A DNA stretch of 27,904 nt, taken from assembly GCA_002723015.1 (NCBI GenBank), contig PBNG01000040.1, positions 1 to 27,904 on the forward strand. The letters are read 5' to 3'. Below the pieces are notes generated by a model. It made no database searches and was not told the origin of the DNA. It saw only the letters and a program-made list of their open reading frames with translations. Each line of letters begins with the position of its first letter. Position 1 is the first letter of the stretch. Positions 20,985 through 27,904 of this stretch are shown piece after piece. The translations under genes were made by a program, and so were the position numbers. Source of the stretch: Roseibacillus sp. GTDB taxonomy: Bacteria > Verrucomicrobiota > Verrucomicrobiae > Verrucomicrobiales > Akkermansiaceae.

Positions 20985-22717
20985 TATTCTGATCGTGTTG
21001 CGGGGTCTTTTTGTTCTGGAATAGGTGTTTCATCAGGCAAATGTCGCTGGGACCGGATCCACTCTGAGAGGACCGTGTTGAGTCGCTCCTGATCATCAGT
21101 CGCGCGACCTATGCGTCCGAGCGAATCTCCCACCCGGCTTAACAGATCATTTCGCTTTTCGCGAGGGGTAACGACCCTGAGAACCTTGACCGCACTTTTT
21201 CCACTAGCCGTTCTTTCATTCTGGTCGTCCGCCTCGATCCAGAACTCAATATCATCTCCAACCTGAACAGGCTGATCAAGACCTCCCAGCTCCCAGTCAA
21301 AAACCTCCGTGAGCCTGGTTCCTCCACCGTCCGGTACGGACAACTGCATGCTGACCTCCCGACCCTTGGATCCCACCCTGTATTTCAGAACCATTGTTTC
21401 GATTCCAAAACGGTCCTCCGCTTCATATCCGACAAGAACCCGCGCACCCGACGTCACAAGTTCTCGCTGGCGCAGGGGCCGGACCAGTCGAACGGCTGGC
21501 GCTTCATCGCTGAGCACATCCACCCTGTAGACAGTGGTATCCTTCGAGACCATTCCCCGGGAGTCCTCAAGGGCGATGGTAAAACCTGACAGCTCCTCCG
21601 TGACCTCGAGAGCGACCTCAGCCACCCGCGGTTCCTTCGTGTCAACGGCCCCTTCATGAACCTTTTCTTCCCCACCTCCCAGTAAGCGTACTGTGGCCCC
21701 CGAAAGCGGCTGACTTCCAGTGATTCTCAGGGAAAGTTTGCTGCCCGGGTACAGGAGGAACTCGCCTGGACGGTGCATACTGGAAGGAAGTTTCATGTAG
21801 TCGGGATAAATCTGCCGGCCCTTGACTGCATCCACCGACGGCCGAGGCAGAGCGATGACAGACTCGCGATCACTCTTTCCATCCCTGATCACGACATGAA
21901 ACGAGAAGGACTCCTGGACGTCCTCGAGAGTCGCTCGATAGCGGTTTTCATCGCCGCGCTCCATGACCACCCGCAAGCGACGGCCCGACTCATACCGTAT
22001 GCGGAGGCTGCCCTCCTGCGGAGCGTGTCCCTCGACTAAGGCCTCAATTGTCACAGTGTCTCCCACTCCGACCCTCTGGCCGCCCGATGTCCAGACCACC
22101 CGGGTCGCACGCGGGACAGGCTCGTCAGAGAGAAAGGCCCGTCTCAAAAGAACCTCGGTAATTGAACCCCCTAGAAAATAAGCTCCCAAGGCAATCCCTG
22201 CCAGAACCAGAACCAGCCACAACGCCCGCCTGAGCGGTCCGGTGTTGACCACCGAGGTAAGTTTCAGAGGCCGGGCAAATGTCTCGGTATCCTCCACCAT
22301 CCGCTCCACCATTTGACGACCCTCCACGCCCGGGACCGTCGCCTTCCCCCGGGCAAACTGAATAGAAGCAATGAGCCGGCTCCGAAACCCGGGCTCCCGC
22401 TCCTCCACCATGAGCGCAAGCGTTTCCTCGTCCCGGCGCTGCGTGACGAGAGCCGTCAGAGCCCAGAGCAGCAGGATGATGATGATCGATCCCAGGCCTG
22501 CGGCCACTCCGGTCCGCACTGGCAGAGGAAGCTCTACGAGCCAGTCAATGGCGACAACAAGTGCAAGCCCGATAAGGGAAACGGTCAGCGCCATCGCAAT
22601 CCGTCGCCCAAACTCAACCCGCACCAGCTTCCTACCTACCAACAGGAGCCTTTCCCGTAAATTTGCTCCCAGAGCTTCTGGTAGAGCAGATGAGGATGAT
22701 GGAGAGCGCTCACTCAT
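20984..22717 (-). CDS. DUF4175-like membrane protein with three helices and beta-sandwich periplasmic region
   Basis: 577 residues. Two closely spaced membrane helices (~40-60 and ~70-92) and a third (~163-190) are evident, followed by a soluble beta-rich region containing repeated Ig-like segments: VRVGVGDTVTIEALVEG, FSFHVVIRDGKSDRESVIAL, a YPDYMKLPS motif, LRITGSQPLSGATVRL, ELSGFTIALEDSRGM, VGYEAEDRFGIETMVLKYRV and IEFWIEADDQNE. The layout matches the N-terminal part of DUF4175-family proteins, which often lie beside BatA/VWA genes in PVC bacteria. The protein ends in a charged tail rather than the family's coiled coil and Gln-rich region, which appear in the next gene. Junctions: ATG 22715-22717 directly follows the TAA of the VWA gene (0 nt), and its TAA overlaps the next ATG by one base. 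It probably anchors the partner coiled-coil protein; that is inference. Confidence 0.82.
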   Translation of the reverse strand: MSERSPSSSSALPEALGANLRERLLLVGRKLVRVEFGRRIAMALTVSLIGLALVVAIDWLVELPLPVRTGVAAGLGSIIIILLLWALTALVTQRRDEETLALMVEEREPGFRSRLIASIQFARGKATVPGVEGRQMVERMVEDTETFARPLKLTSVVNTGPLRRALWLVLVLAGIALGAYFLGGSITEVLLRRAFLSDEPVPRATRVVWTSGGQRVGVGDTVTIEALVEGHAPQEGSLRIRYESGRRLRVVMERGDENRYRATLEDVQESFSFHVVIRDGKSDRESVIALPRPSVDAVKGRQIYPDYMKLPSSMHRPGEFLLYPGSKLSLRITGSQPLSGATVRLLGGGEEKVHEGAVDTKEPRVAEVALEVTEELSGFTIALEDSRGMVSKDTTVYRVDVLSDEAPAVRLVRPLRQRELVTSGARVLVGYEAEDRFGIETMVLKYRVGSKGREVSMQLSVPDGGGTRLTEVFDWELGGLDQPVQVGDDIEFWIEADDQNERTASGKSAVKVLRVVTPREKRNDLLSRVGDSLGRIGRATDDQERLNTVLSEWIRSQRHLPDETPIPEQKDPATRSE

Positions 22718-25003
22718 TTACTTCAGCTCTGATAGTTTTCGGCCAATCCATTCAGCAGAGAGCACCAGCATAATGAGGGCAAAAAACAGTGGCGAAGACC
22801 ACAGGTCTACCTCCCTGATGCTCGCAACACGGGCGCTTCGCTCAGTCAGAAACGAGGGCACCCGCTCAAAGTCACGGAGATGAATATAGGCGCCCCCTGT
22901 TTCATGCGCGAGGTCCCTGAGCAGGGGCTCATTAAGAGCTGCTCTCCCGTATTCACGGTTATTGTCGGTAACCGTGAAGTCCACAGTCGCTATGTCATCC
23001 CCGGAAACCGCTACCCGATAGTTCCCAGGAGGCCCGGCGGCAAACTCCGCCCGGTAACTTCCAGGCTCCCCGGGAATCGCCCGGAACAGGACCTCCTGTC
23101 GTCGCGAGGGATCACTTCCGGCAGCCAGCACAGCATCTACCACCTCATCTTCCCGAGGCTCCCATCCTTGCGTAAACAGCTTCGCGTAGATCCGGACCCG
23201 GTCACCCCGTGCGAAGCTCCGGCCATTTGCGCGGAGGGTCACACGCGGCGCTTCGGTCAGAAGTCGGGCCCCCGCCATTCGCTGAATCATCTGGCCCCAC
23301 AGGATGGTATGGTAGCGGTCCCCGACATTTCGCCGAAACCGCCACAAATTGTCGGTTCCTAAAAAGAGCACCTCCCCCGCACCATAACGATGAAGGGCAA
23401 GGACTGGAGCCTCCCGGGACCCCGTGGAGGCGTCTGGCCGGGTCAGCAGAACTGATGCCGCGGGCTTTGCGCGCTCCACTCTGGCGACCCAGTAAACGGG
23501 AGGCAGCAGATCCCACCTCGCCTCGCTTTCCTCCGGGCTGTCTCCGAGCCGCAACATAACGCTTTCACGACCTTCCGGTGTCAGCGCCAATTTGATCGGG
23601 CGAACCGCGGGCTCGGCTGAAGACGCAATGGAGGCCCCGGCCAACTCCACCGGGAGCAGCTGCTGCAGCTCGGTCTGACCATATGCGGAAGGCATGAAAC
23701 GCTTCCCCGCAATGACAGTCAGGGCCCCCCCTGCTTGCGAGACATAGCTTCCTAGAAGCGAAAGATACCCCTCGGGAAGAAGACGGGGATCGATATCGCC
23801 CAGAACGATAAGGTCAAAGTCATAGAGCGTTTCCGGACGATTCGGAAGCCGGGGCAGATAGGGACTCCCATCCGCCTGCCCCGAATCACGGTCTGCCTCC
23901 AGGAGAAAGCACGAAAGTTCAACGCGCCGCTCCCGCAGCAACATGGCCTCGAGATACTTGAACTCCCAGCGGGGGGCCTGATCGAGGAGAAGAACCCTGA
24001 GCCGCCGGTCGACCACCCGGACGCCCGCCTGTCCCTCATTATTTTCCGCCATTACCTCTGCCAGATTGTCAGCCTCAAACCGGGCCTTCATAGCGTAATC
24101 ACCAGCCTTCTTCGGAATAAACAGGGTGGAGATCTCCTGCGGGCCGTCTTCCTCGATTCTCACCTCTTCCTCAGACACATCCACCCCTCCAAGCGAGAAA
24201 ACGATCCGTCCGCGCTCTCCCTTCATTCCCTGGGTCCTCAGCTTCACCCTGACGGGAGCTGCATCCTCCGCCAGGAGGACCTCTCGAACCTCGACCGCCT
24301 CGATCGAGACATCCCGGGCCTCGGAATCACCGACTCCAACCGCGAAGATGGGGACTCCTGCTTCCTTCAGCTGCTCAACAGTGGTTGCAAGAGGGACACC
24401 ACTGTTCTGCCCCCCATCAGTAATCAGTAGCATCCCCGCGAGGGGAACCCCGCGGTAACGATCGAGGACCTTCCGCGCCGCTTCCCCGAGAGCAGTTCTA
24501 TCTCCGGCAGCAACCAGGGGAGCAGAGGCCTCGTCCCACTCGGCCAGGACCCCCTCATTAAAACTGAATAATGGGACCTCCAGATCCTCCTCCAGAGACC
24601 GACGCATCCCGACTCCCCCGGGCGACAGAAGGGCACTCTGGACCGTTTCGATTCGGCTTCGCCCCTGTTGATCCTCAATCATCATGCTCCCGGTCCTGTC
24701 GATGAGGATAGGCAGGGTTCGGGGCACTTCTCTTTCAAGGCTCAGAATGAGGACCGGCTGCAGCAGGATGGCAGCAAGCAGGACCAGAAACACGGCCCTG
24801 AGAAGGAACAGAAAAAAGCGGCGCCCTCGGGAAACAGCCTGTGGTCCCCCTCGATAGAGCCACCAGGAAAGTAAAAGGAGAACCCCGGTCAACACCGCCG
24901 CCAGCGCCCCCCACTGGGCCGTTTCCCACCGGAGCGACCACCCTGTGAGACCATCGACATCTTCAACATTCACTCCCAGGGCATTGAGAAACCACTTCAT
25001 CAT
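22718..25003 (-). CDS. Membrane-anchored VWA protein with amidotransferase-fold insert
   Basis: 761 residues. Membrane helices lie at ~32-50 and ~63-88, and a last one near the C-terminus (SPLFFALIMLVLSAEW). The VWA domain follows helix 2 with ILIDRTGSMM (MIDAS D102-x-T104-x-S106; the usual first Ser is Thr), then TALGEAARKVLD and LLITDGGQNSG. Next are an Ig-like region (VRVKLRTQG, AGDYAMKARFEADN), then a Rossmann-like segment VLLLDQAPRWEFKYLEAMLL and DLIVLGDIDP...GGALTVIAGKRF typical of the glutamine-amidotransferase-like unit in these proteins, without an evident catalytic Cys. The C-terminal portion has further beta domains (PGNYRVAVSGDDIATVDFTV). Such proteins accompany BatA and DUF58 in MoxR clusters; metal-dependent protein binding at the cell envelope is the usual inference. 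The start MMKW at 25003 could also be the second Met (25000). It lies 25 nt after the BatA-like gene. Confidence 0.88.
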   Translation of the reverse strand: MMKWFLNALGVNVEDVDGLTGWSLRWETAQWGALAAVLTGVLLLLSWWLYRGGPQAVSRGRRFFLFLLRAVFLVLLAAILLQPVLILSLEREVPRTLPILIDRTGSMMIEDQQGRSRIETVQSALLSPGGVGMRRSLEEDLEVPLFSFNEGVLAEWDEASAPLVAAGDRTALGEAARKVLDRYRGVPLAGMLLITDGGQNSGVPLATTVEQLKEAGVPIFAVGVGDSEARDVSIEAVEVREVLLAEDAAPVRVKLRTQGMKGERGRIVFSLGGVDVSEEEVRIEEDGPQEISTLFIPKKAGDYAMKARFEADNLAEVMAENNEGQAGVRVVDRRLRVLLLDQAPRWEFKYLEAMLLRERRVELSCFLLEADRDSGQADGSPYLPRLPNRPETLYDFDLIVLGDIDPRLLPEGYLSLLGSYVSQAGGALTVIAGKRFMPSAYGQTELQQLLPVELAGASIASSAEPAVRPIKLALTPEGRESVMLRLGDSPEESEARWDLLPPVYWVARVERAKPAASVLLTRPDASTGSREAPVLALHRYGAGEVLFLGTDNLWRFRRNVGDRYHTILWGQMIQRMAGARLLTEAPRVTLRANGRSFARGDRVRIYAKLFTQGWEPREDEVVDAVLAAGSDPSRRQEVLFRAIPGEPGSYRAEFAAGPPGNYRVAVSGDDIATVDFTVTDNNREYGRAALNEPLLRDLAHETGGAYIHLRDFERVPSFLTERSARVASIREVDLWSSPLFFALIMLVLSAEWIGRKLSELK

Positions 25004-25028
25004 CGTTTTACCGTGTTAACTCTCTCCA

Positions 25029-27128
25029 TTATTTTGACCGGCTGAACCACTGCGCGAGGGTCATTTCGACCGCAGCAAGGGCGATCACGACAAGAAGAAG
25101 AGGCCACCAGAGCTCCGCGCCCTGGCGATCCATTTCGAGGGACGCCGCCTTTCCATTGGACGCCCATCGGGAAACGGTGACCGAATCACCAAGCCGTGCG
25201 AGCTGCTCGTCCCCGAGGAGAGCGACACTCGATTCGCGCTCACTGGGCCGAACTGAGAAAAGTAAAGGTTCCGGCTCTCCCGCAATGGTGACCTGATACG
25301 GCCCCGCCCGGTCAGTACGATCAAACTCAAGAAGCGAAACCCCATCGTCCCCGGACAATTCCGTCAACCGGCCCAGAGACTCAGGATCTTCCAGCTCGTA
25401 AACCGTCGCATCCCGCCCCACCAGCCGGGCATCCAGCCTGTAACGCACCGGATCTCCGGCTGCGACATTCAGATTATTCTCGCGACTCGGAACGATTCCT
25501 CCAAGAACACGGCTCACGAAAGGAACATATGCTGGCCGAACCGCAAAATCGTTCCAGGCGAGATCCGCACTGCTCGTAAAAACAAAGACCTTCCCCTGTC
25601 CGTAGTTGCTCTCGACGAGCGCAGGCTGCCCGTCATCATAGCGAAGGTTGACCCGATAATCCCCCTCGCCGAGCTGCAATCGCTGGATCTGGCGAAACTT
25701 TACTCCCGCAAGGAGGTCTCTCTCCAAGCTGAGCGGATTCGTCTCGGCTGGGATAAGGGAACGTGTGCGGGGCCCGATGTCTCCCTCTCGTGGGACGAAG
25801 GAAGCTGGAAGCAAGCCGTGCCTCCGGTAAAGAAGAGCGTTATAGGATTCCGGACGGAAATTCCCTCCGGGAAACACCACCAGTCCGCCTCCCTTCTCAA
25901 CGAAACGCACCAAACGGTCGGCGAAAGCCAGTGACACATCCGCAACATTGGCCAGCACAACCGCTTCGTAGCGATCGAGGGCCTCCGCCTCGAGATTTGA
26001 TCCAGAGACAACCCTGGGCTTCACCGGATAAGAGGACCGCTCAGCGGGAGGAACTGGAGCGAGAGCCTCACGGAGAAAGAATGTCTCGGAATCACGGTCC
26101 TCCGCCCCGGGCTCTCCATCAACCAGCAAGACGTTCACCTCGTCTCTCGCCCTCATGACCACCGTCTGTCGATCATCAAAGGGCGCCTTGTCTCCCTCAA
26201 GCGCAACAGTCACACGATGATACCCCGGCCCGGGAAGAGCGGTATAAAGAGTCGCCGTTTCACTTCGCCCGGGGCCCAATTCCTCAATGATCCACGGATT
26301 CCCTGAAGCCTGTCCATCAACAAGAACCTTAACCGGAACCCTGGTCACGGGGGCCTCCCCGAAGTTGGTCACGTCGACGTCGATCCGGAATGGCTGATCC
26401 ACCGCGGGAAGGGCCGCGGCAGGAGTAAGCCGGCTGATTCCAAGATTGGCGTTCAGCGAGGAGCCCACCGTGATCAGTTGAACCCTGACTCCCGCCGTAA
26501 TATCGCTGAACCGTCCCCCGAGGGCGGCAAGCGATCCCCACTCCTCCGCATGACCATCGGTGATGACATAAAGTTCCCTGTCAACCACTGCCTGCCCCTC
26601 CAACGCCCCAATGGCCTCCTTAGTCGCCAGAATAAGATCGGCATGGCGCTCGGTCTGCGTAATCGCGTCGATGCGTGCTCTTGCGAATTCATGATCAGCG
26701 CTGGCTTCATGAGCCCGGAACACATCCCCGACTACCACCGGGGAGCCCTGTGGCAGGCCCGAAAGAATCTCGTGGTCCGCCTCACGCGCAAGAGCGAGGC
26801 GGGTAACTCCTCCCTCCTGGGATCCCATGCTGGCCGAGTTATCAACGATAATAGCAGCGGCAACTTTGGAACCTGGCACCCCCGAAACGCCCTCGAGGAC
26901 TGGTCTCGCGAGCAGAGAGGCAAGGAGAGCGACTACCGCACACCGCAGAAGAAGAAGAATCCAGTCCTCAAGCCTCATCCGGCGCTGGTTCTGATCTACG
27001 CTGATCTTCAGGAAGCGCATTGCCGCCCAGGGAACCCGACGATAGCGCCTTCGGTTCAGAAGGTGAATGAGAACAGGGATGGAGATTGCCGCCATCCCCC
27101 ATAGAAGAGCCTGGTTCAGGAAGTTCAT
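25029..27128 (-). CDS. BatA-like VWA membrane protein (aerotolerance-type N-terminus)
   Basis: 699 residues. The N-terminus MNFLNQALLWGMAAISIPVLIHLLNRRRYRRVPWAAMRFL is the BatA/TIGR02226 signature with the first helix; the second helix is at ~57-75. The VWA domain carries an intact MIDAS D96-N-S98-A-S100-M and the later LYVITDGHAEEW. Beyond it are an Ig-like region (PFRIDVDVTNFGEAPVTRVPVKVLVDG), an amidotransferase-fold unit (VNVLLVDGEPGAEDRDSETFFLREAL, VVLANVADV, GGGLVVFPGGNF) lacking an obvious nucleophile, more beta domains, and a C-terminal helix (WWPLLLVVIALAAVEMTLAQW). It begins 5 nt after the DUF58 stop. By analogy with the Bat/MoxR systems it should work with DUF58 protein and a MoxR ATPase in assembling or activating an envelope complex, but the client is unknown. 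Confidence 0.9.
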   Translation of the reverse strand: MNFLNQALLWGMAAISIPVLIHLLNRRRYRRVPWAAMRFLKISVDQNQRRMRLEDWILLLLRCAVVALLASLLARPVLEGVSGVPGSKVAAAIIVDNSASMGSQEGGVTRLALAREADHEILSGLPQGSPVVVGDVFRAHEASADHEFARARIDAITQTERHADLILATKEAIGALEGQAVVDRELYVITDGHAEEWGSLAALGGRFSDITAGVRVQLITVGSSLNANLGISRLTPAAALPAVDQPFRIDVDVTNFGEAPVTRVPVKVLVDGQASGNPWIIEELGPGRSETATLYTALPGPGYHRVTVALEGDKAPFDDRQTVVMRARDEVNVLLVDGEPGAEDRDSETFFLREALAPVPPAERSSYPVKPRVVSGSNLEAEALDRYEAVVLANVADVSLAFADRLVRFVEKGGGLVVFPGGNFRPESYNALLYRRHGLLPASFVPREGDIGPRTRSLIPAETNPLSLERDLLAGVKFRQIQRLQLGEGDYRVNLRYDDGQPALVESNYGQGKVFVFTSSADLAWNDFAVRPAYVPFVSRVLGGIVPSRENNLNVAAGDPVRYRLDARLVGRDATVYELEDPESLGRLTELSGDDGVSLLEFDRTDRAGPYQVTIAGEPEPLLFSVRPSERESSVALLGDEQLARLGDSVTVSRWASNGKAASLEMDRQGAELWWPLLLVVIALAAVEMTLAQWFSRSK

Positions 27129-27133
27129 TGTGA

Positions 27134-27904
27134 TCAGCAGGCAGAGCTCTTCCGGAAAGCGAGATAATTGGCGAGAACCTCATCGAGGGGCTCATCAGTC
27201 CGCAGACTGACAAAATGGCATTGATGCTTTTCGCAAGCGCTTCGCAAGCGCTCCCGGAAGGCCTCAAATTCACGGTGATAGCTTTTCTTGATCTGACTGG
27301 GGCGAGTCCGGACCACCGGGATATTTTCCAGCCCATCGAACTGCACCATTCCTTTGAAGGGAAAGTCAATTTCAGCGGGGTCGAGCACCTGCATCAGAAT
27401 CACCTCATGCCCATTGAAACGGAGGTGCTGGATACTCTTGAAAAGCTCATCTTCGTCATCAAAAAAATCGCTGATCACAACCACGATCCCCTTCCGTCTG
27501 ATCTGGCTCGCCATGCCATGAAGGACTGGCGCAACACGGGTTCCCCCAACGGGATCAAACCCTGCCAGCCGGTCCATGATCCTGAAAAGGTTGTCCCTGT
27601 TGTCACTGCGGGGAAGATACTCCCGAACCTCCTCGTCAAAAATTCCCAGTGCCACCGCGTCGCGCTGGTGCAGGACCATGTAGGACAGACAGGCCGCCAT
27701 CATCTTCCCATACTCCAGTTTGCTGATCTCCCCCGAGCCATATTTCATGCTTTCGCTGCCATCGAGCAGGAGATGCGCCACAAAATTGGTCTCCTGCTCA
27801 TACTGCTTGATGTAAAAGCGCTCTGTCTTGGCCTGCACCTTCCAGTCGAGGTGCCGTACATCATCTCCAGGGGCGTATTCCCTATGCTGCGCGAATTCTA
27901 TGGC
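27134..27904 (-). CDS. DUF58 protein (VWA-like), N-terminus beyond window
   Basis: The frame is open to the right edge, giving 256 residues; the true start is outside. The residues at the edge (EFAQHREYAPGDDVRHLDWKVQAKTERFYIKQYEQE) are the defining DUF58 motif R-x-Y-x-PGDD-x-R-x-x-DW...K-x-Y. A VWA-like core follows with a full MIDAS-type LLLDGSESM (D-x-S-x-S), YGKMMAACLSYMVLHQRDAVALGIF, GGTRVAPVLHGMA, IVVVISDFFDDEDEL, and a C-terminal LRTDEPLDEVLANYL. The GTG at 27838 is inside the motif and cannot be the start. DUF58 genes nearly always follow a MoxR AAA+ ATPase gene; one is expected just right of 27904. It is the first visible gene of the seven-gene minus-strand operon. Confidence 0.93.
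   Translation of the reverse strand, partial: AIEFAQHREYAPGDDVRHLDWKVQAKTERFYIKQYEQETNFVAHLLLDGSESMKYGSGEISKLEYGKMMAACLSYMVLHQRDAVALGIFDEEVREYLPRSDNRDNLFRIMDRLAGFDPVGGTRVAPVLHGMASQIRRKGIVVVISDFFDDEDELFKSIQHLRFNGHEVILMQVLDPAEIDFPFKGMVQFDGLENIPVVRTRPSQIKKSYHREFEAFRERLRSACEKHQCHFVSLRTDEPLDEVLANYLAFRKSSAC

Overview
The window looks like a chromosomal segment of a PVC-superphylum bacterium, most likely Verrucomicrobiota, with Planctomycetota as the alternative. This rests on family content: a TIGR02604/DUF7133-type dehydrogenase propeller with HEAT repeats, a DUF1592-DUF1552 pair, clustered secreted sulfatases, and a DUF58/BatA/VWA/DUF4175-like envelope operon. The DNA is GC-rich, most start codons have no clear Shine-Dalgarno sequence, and no RNA gene, insertion sequence, integrase or CRISPR array was seen. 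The taxonomic call is inference from gene families.

Left half (1-15384, all + strand): a partial propeller/HEAT protein; two tandem secreted sulfatases, the second with an atypical CHLSR active-site motif; an O-acetylhomoserine sulfhydrylase-type PLP enzyme (metY); an SDR oxidoreductase; a DUF1592 secreted cytochrome-type protein overlapping a Tat-exported DUF1552 protein; an RbsC-type sugar permease with an extra domain of about 115 residues after its first membrane helix; a lipoprotein sugar-binding protein with its own likely promoter; and a secreted fusion of a zinc-dependent AstE/AspA-like domain to a class I glutamine-amidotransferase-like (BPL_N) domain. Together this reads as a scavenging and catabolism block: desulfation of a substrate outside the cytoplasm, uptake, oxidation, and possibly sulfur assimilation. 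The substrate cannot be named from sequence, and no ABC ATPase is encoded here.

Right half (15404-27904, all - strand): seven tightly packed or overlapping genes, read from the right edge leftward: DUF58 protein (cut by the window edge), BatA-like VWA membrane protein, a second VWA/amidotransferase-fold membrane protein, a three-helix DUF4175-like membrane protein, a 1049-residue exported coiled-coil protein with a Gly-Glu-Gln repeat tail, a small alpha/alpha-toroid (prenyltransferase/squalene-cyclase-like) exported protein, and an exported LamG/DUF1349-like protein. The junctions (5 nt gap, 25 nt gap, 0 nt, 1-nt overlap, 4-nt overlap, 2 nt) indicate one operon. A MoxR AAA+ ATPase would be expected just beyond the right edge. 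The physiological role of this envelope system is not known to me.

The two halves converge at 15385-15403, with 19 nt between stop codons and no clear terminator hairpin. No gene-free stretch exceeds 300 nt; the longest are 4827-5010 and 12651-12823, both described.
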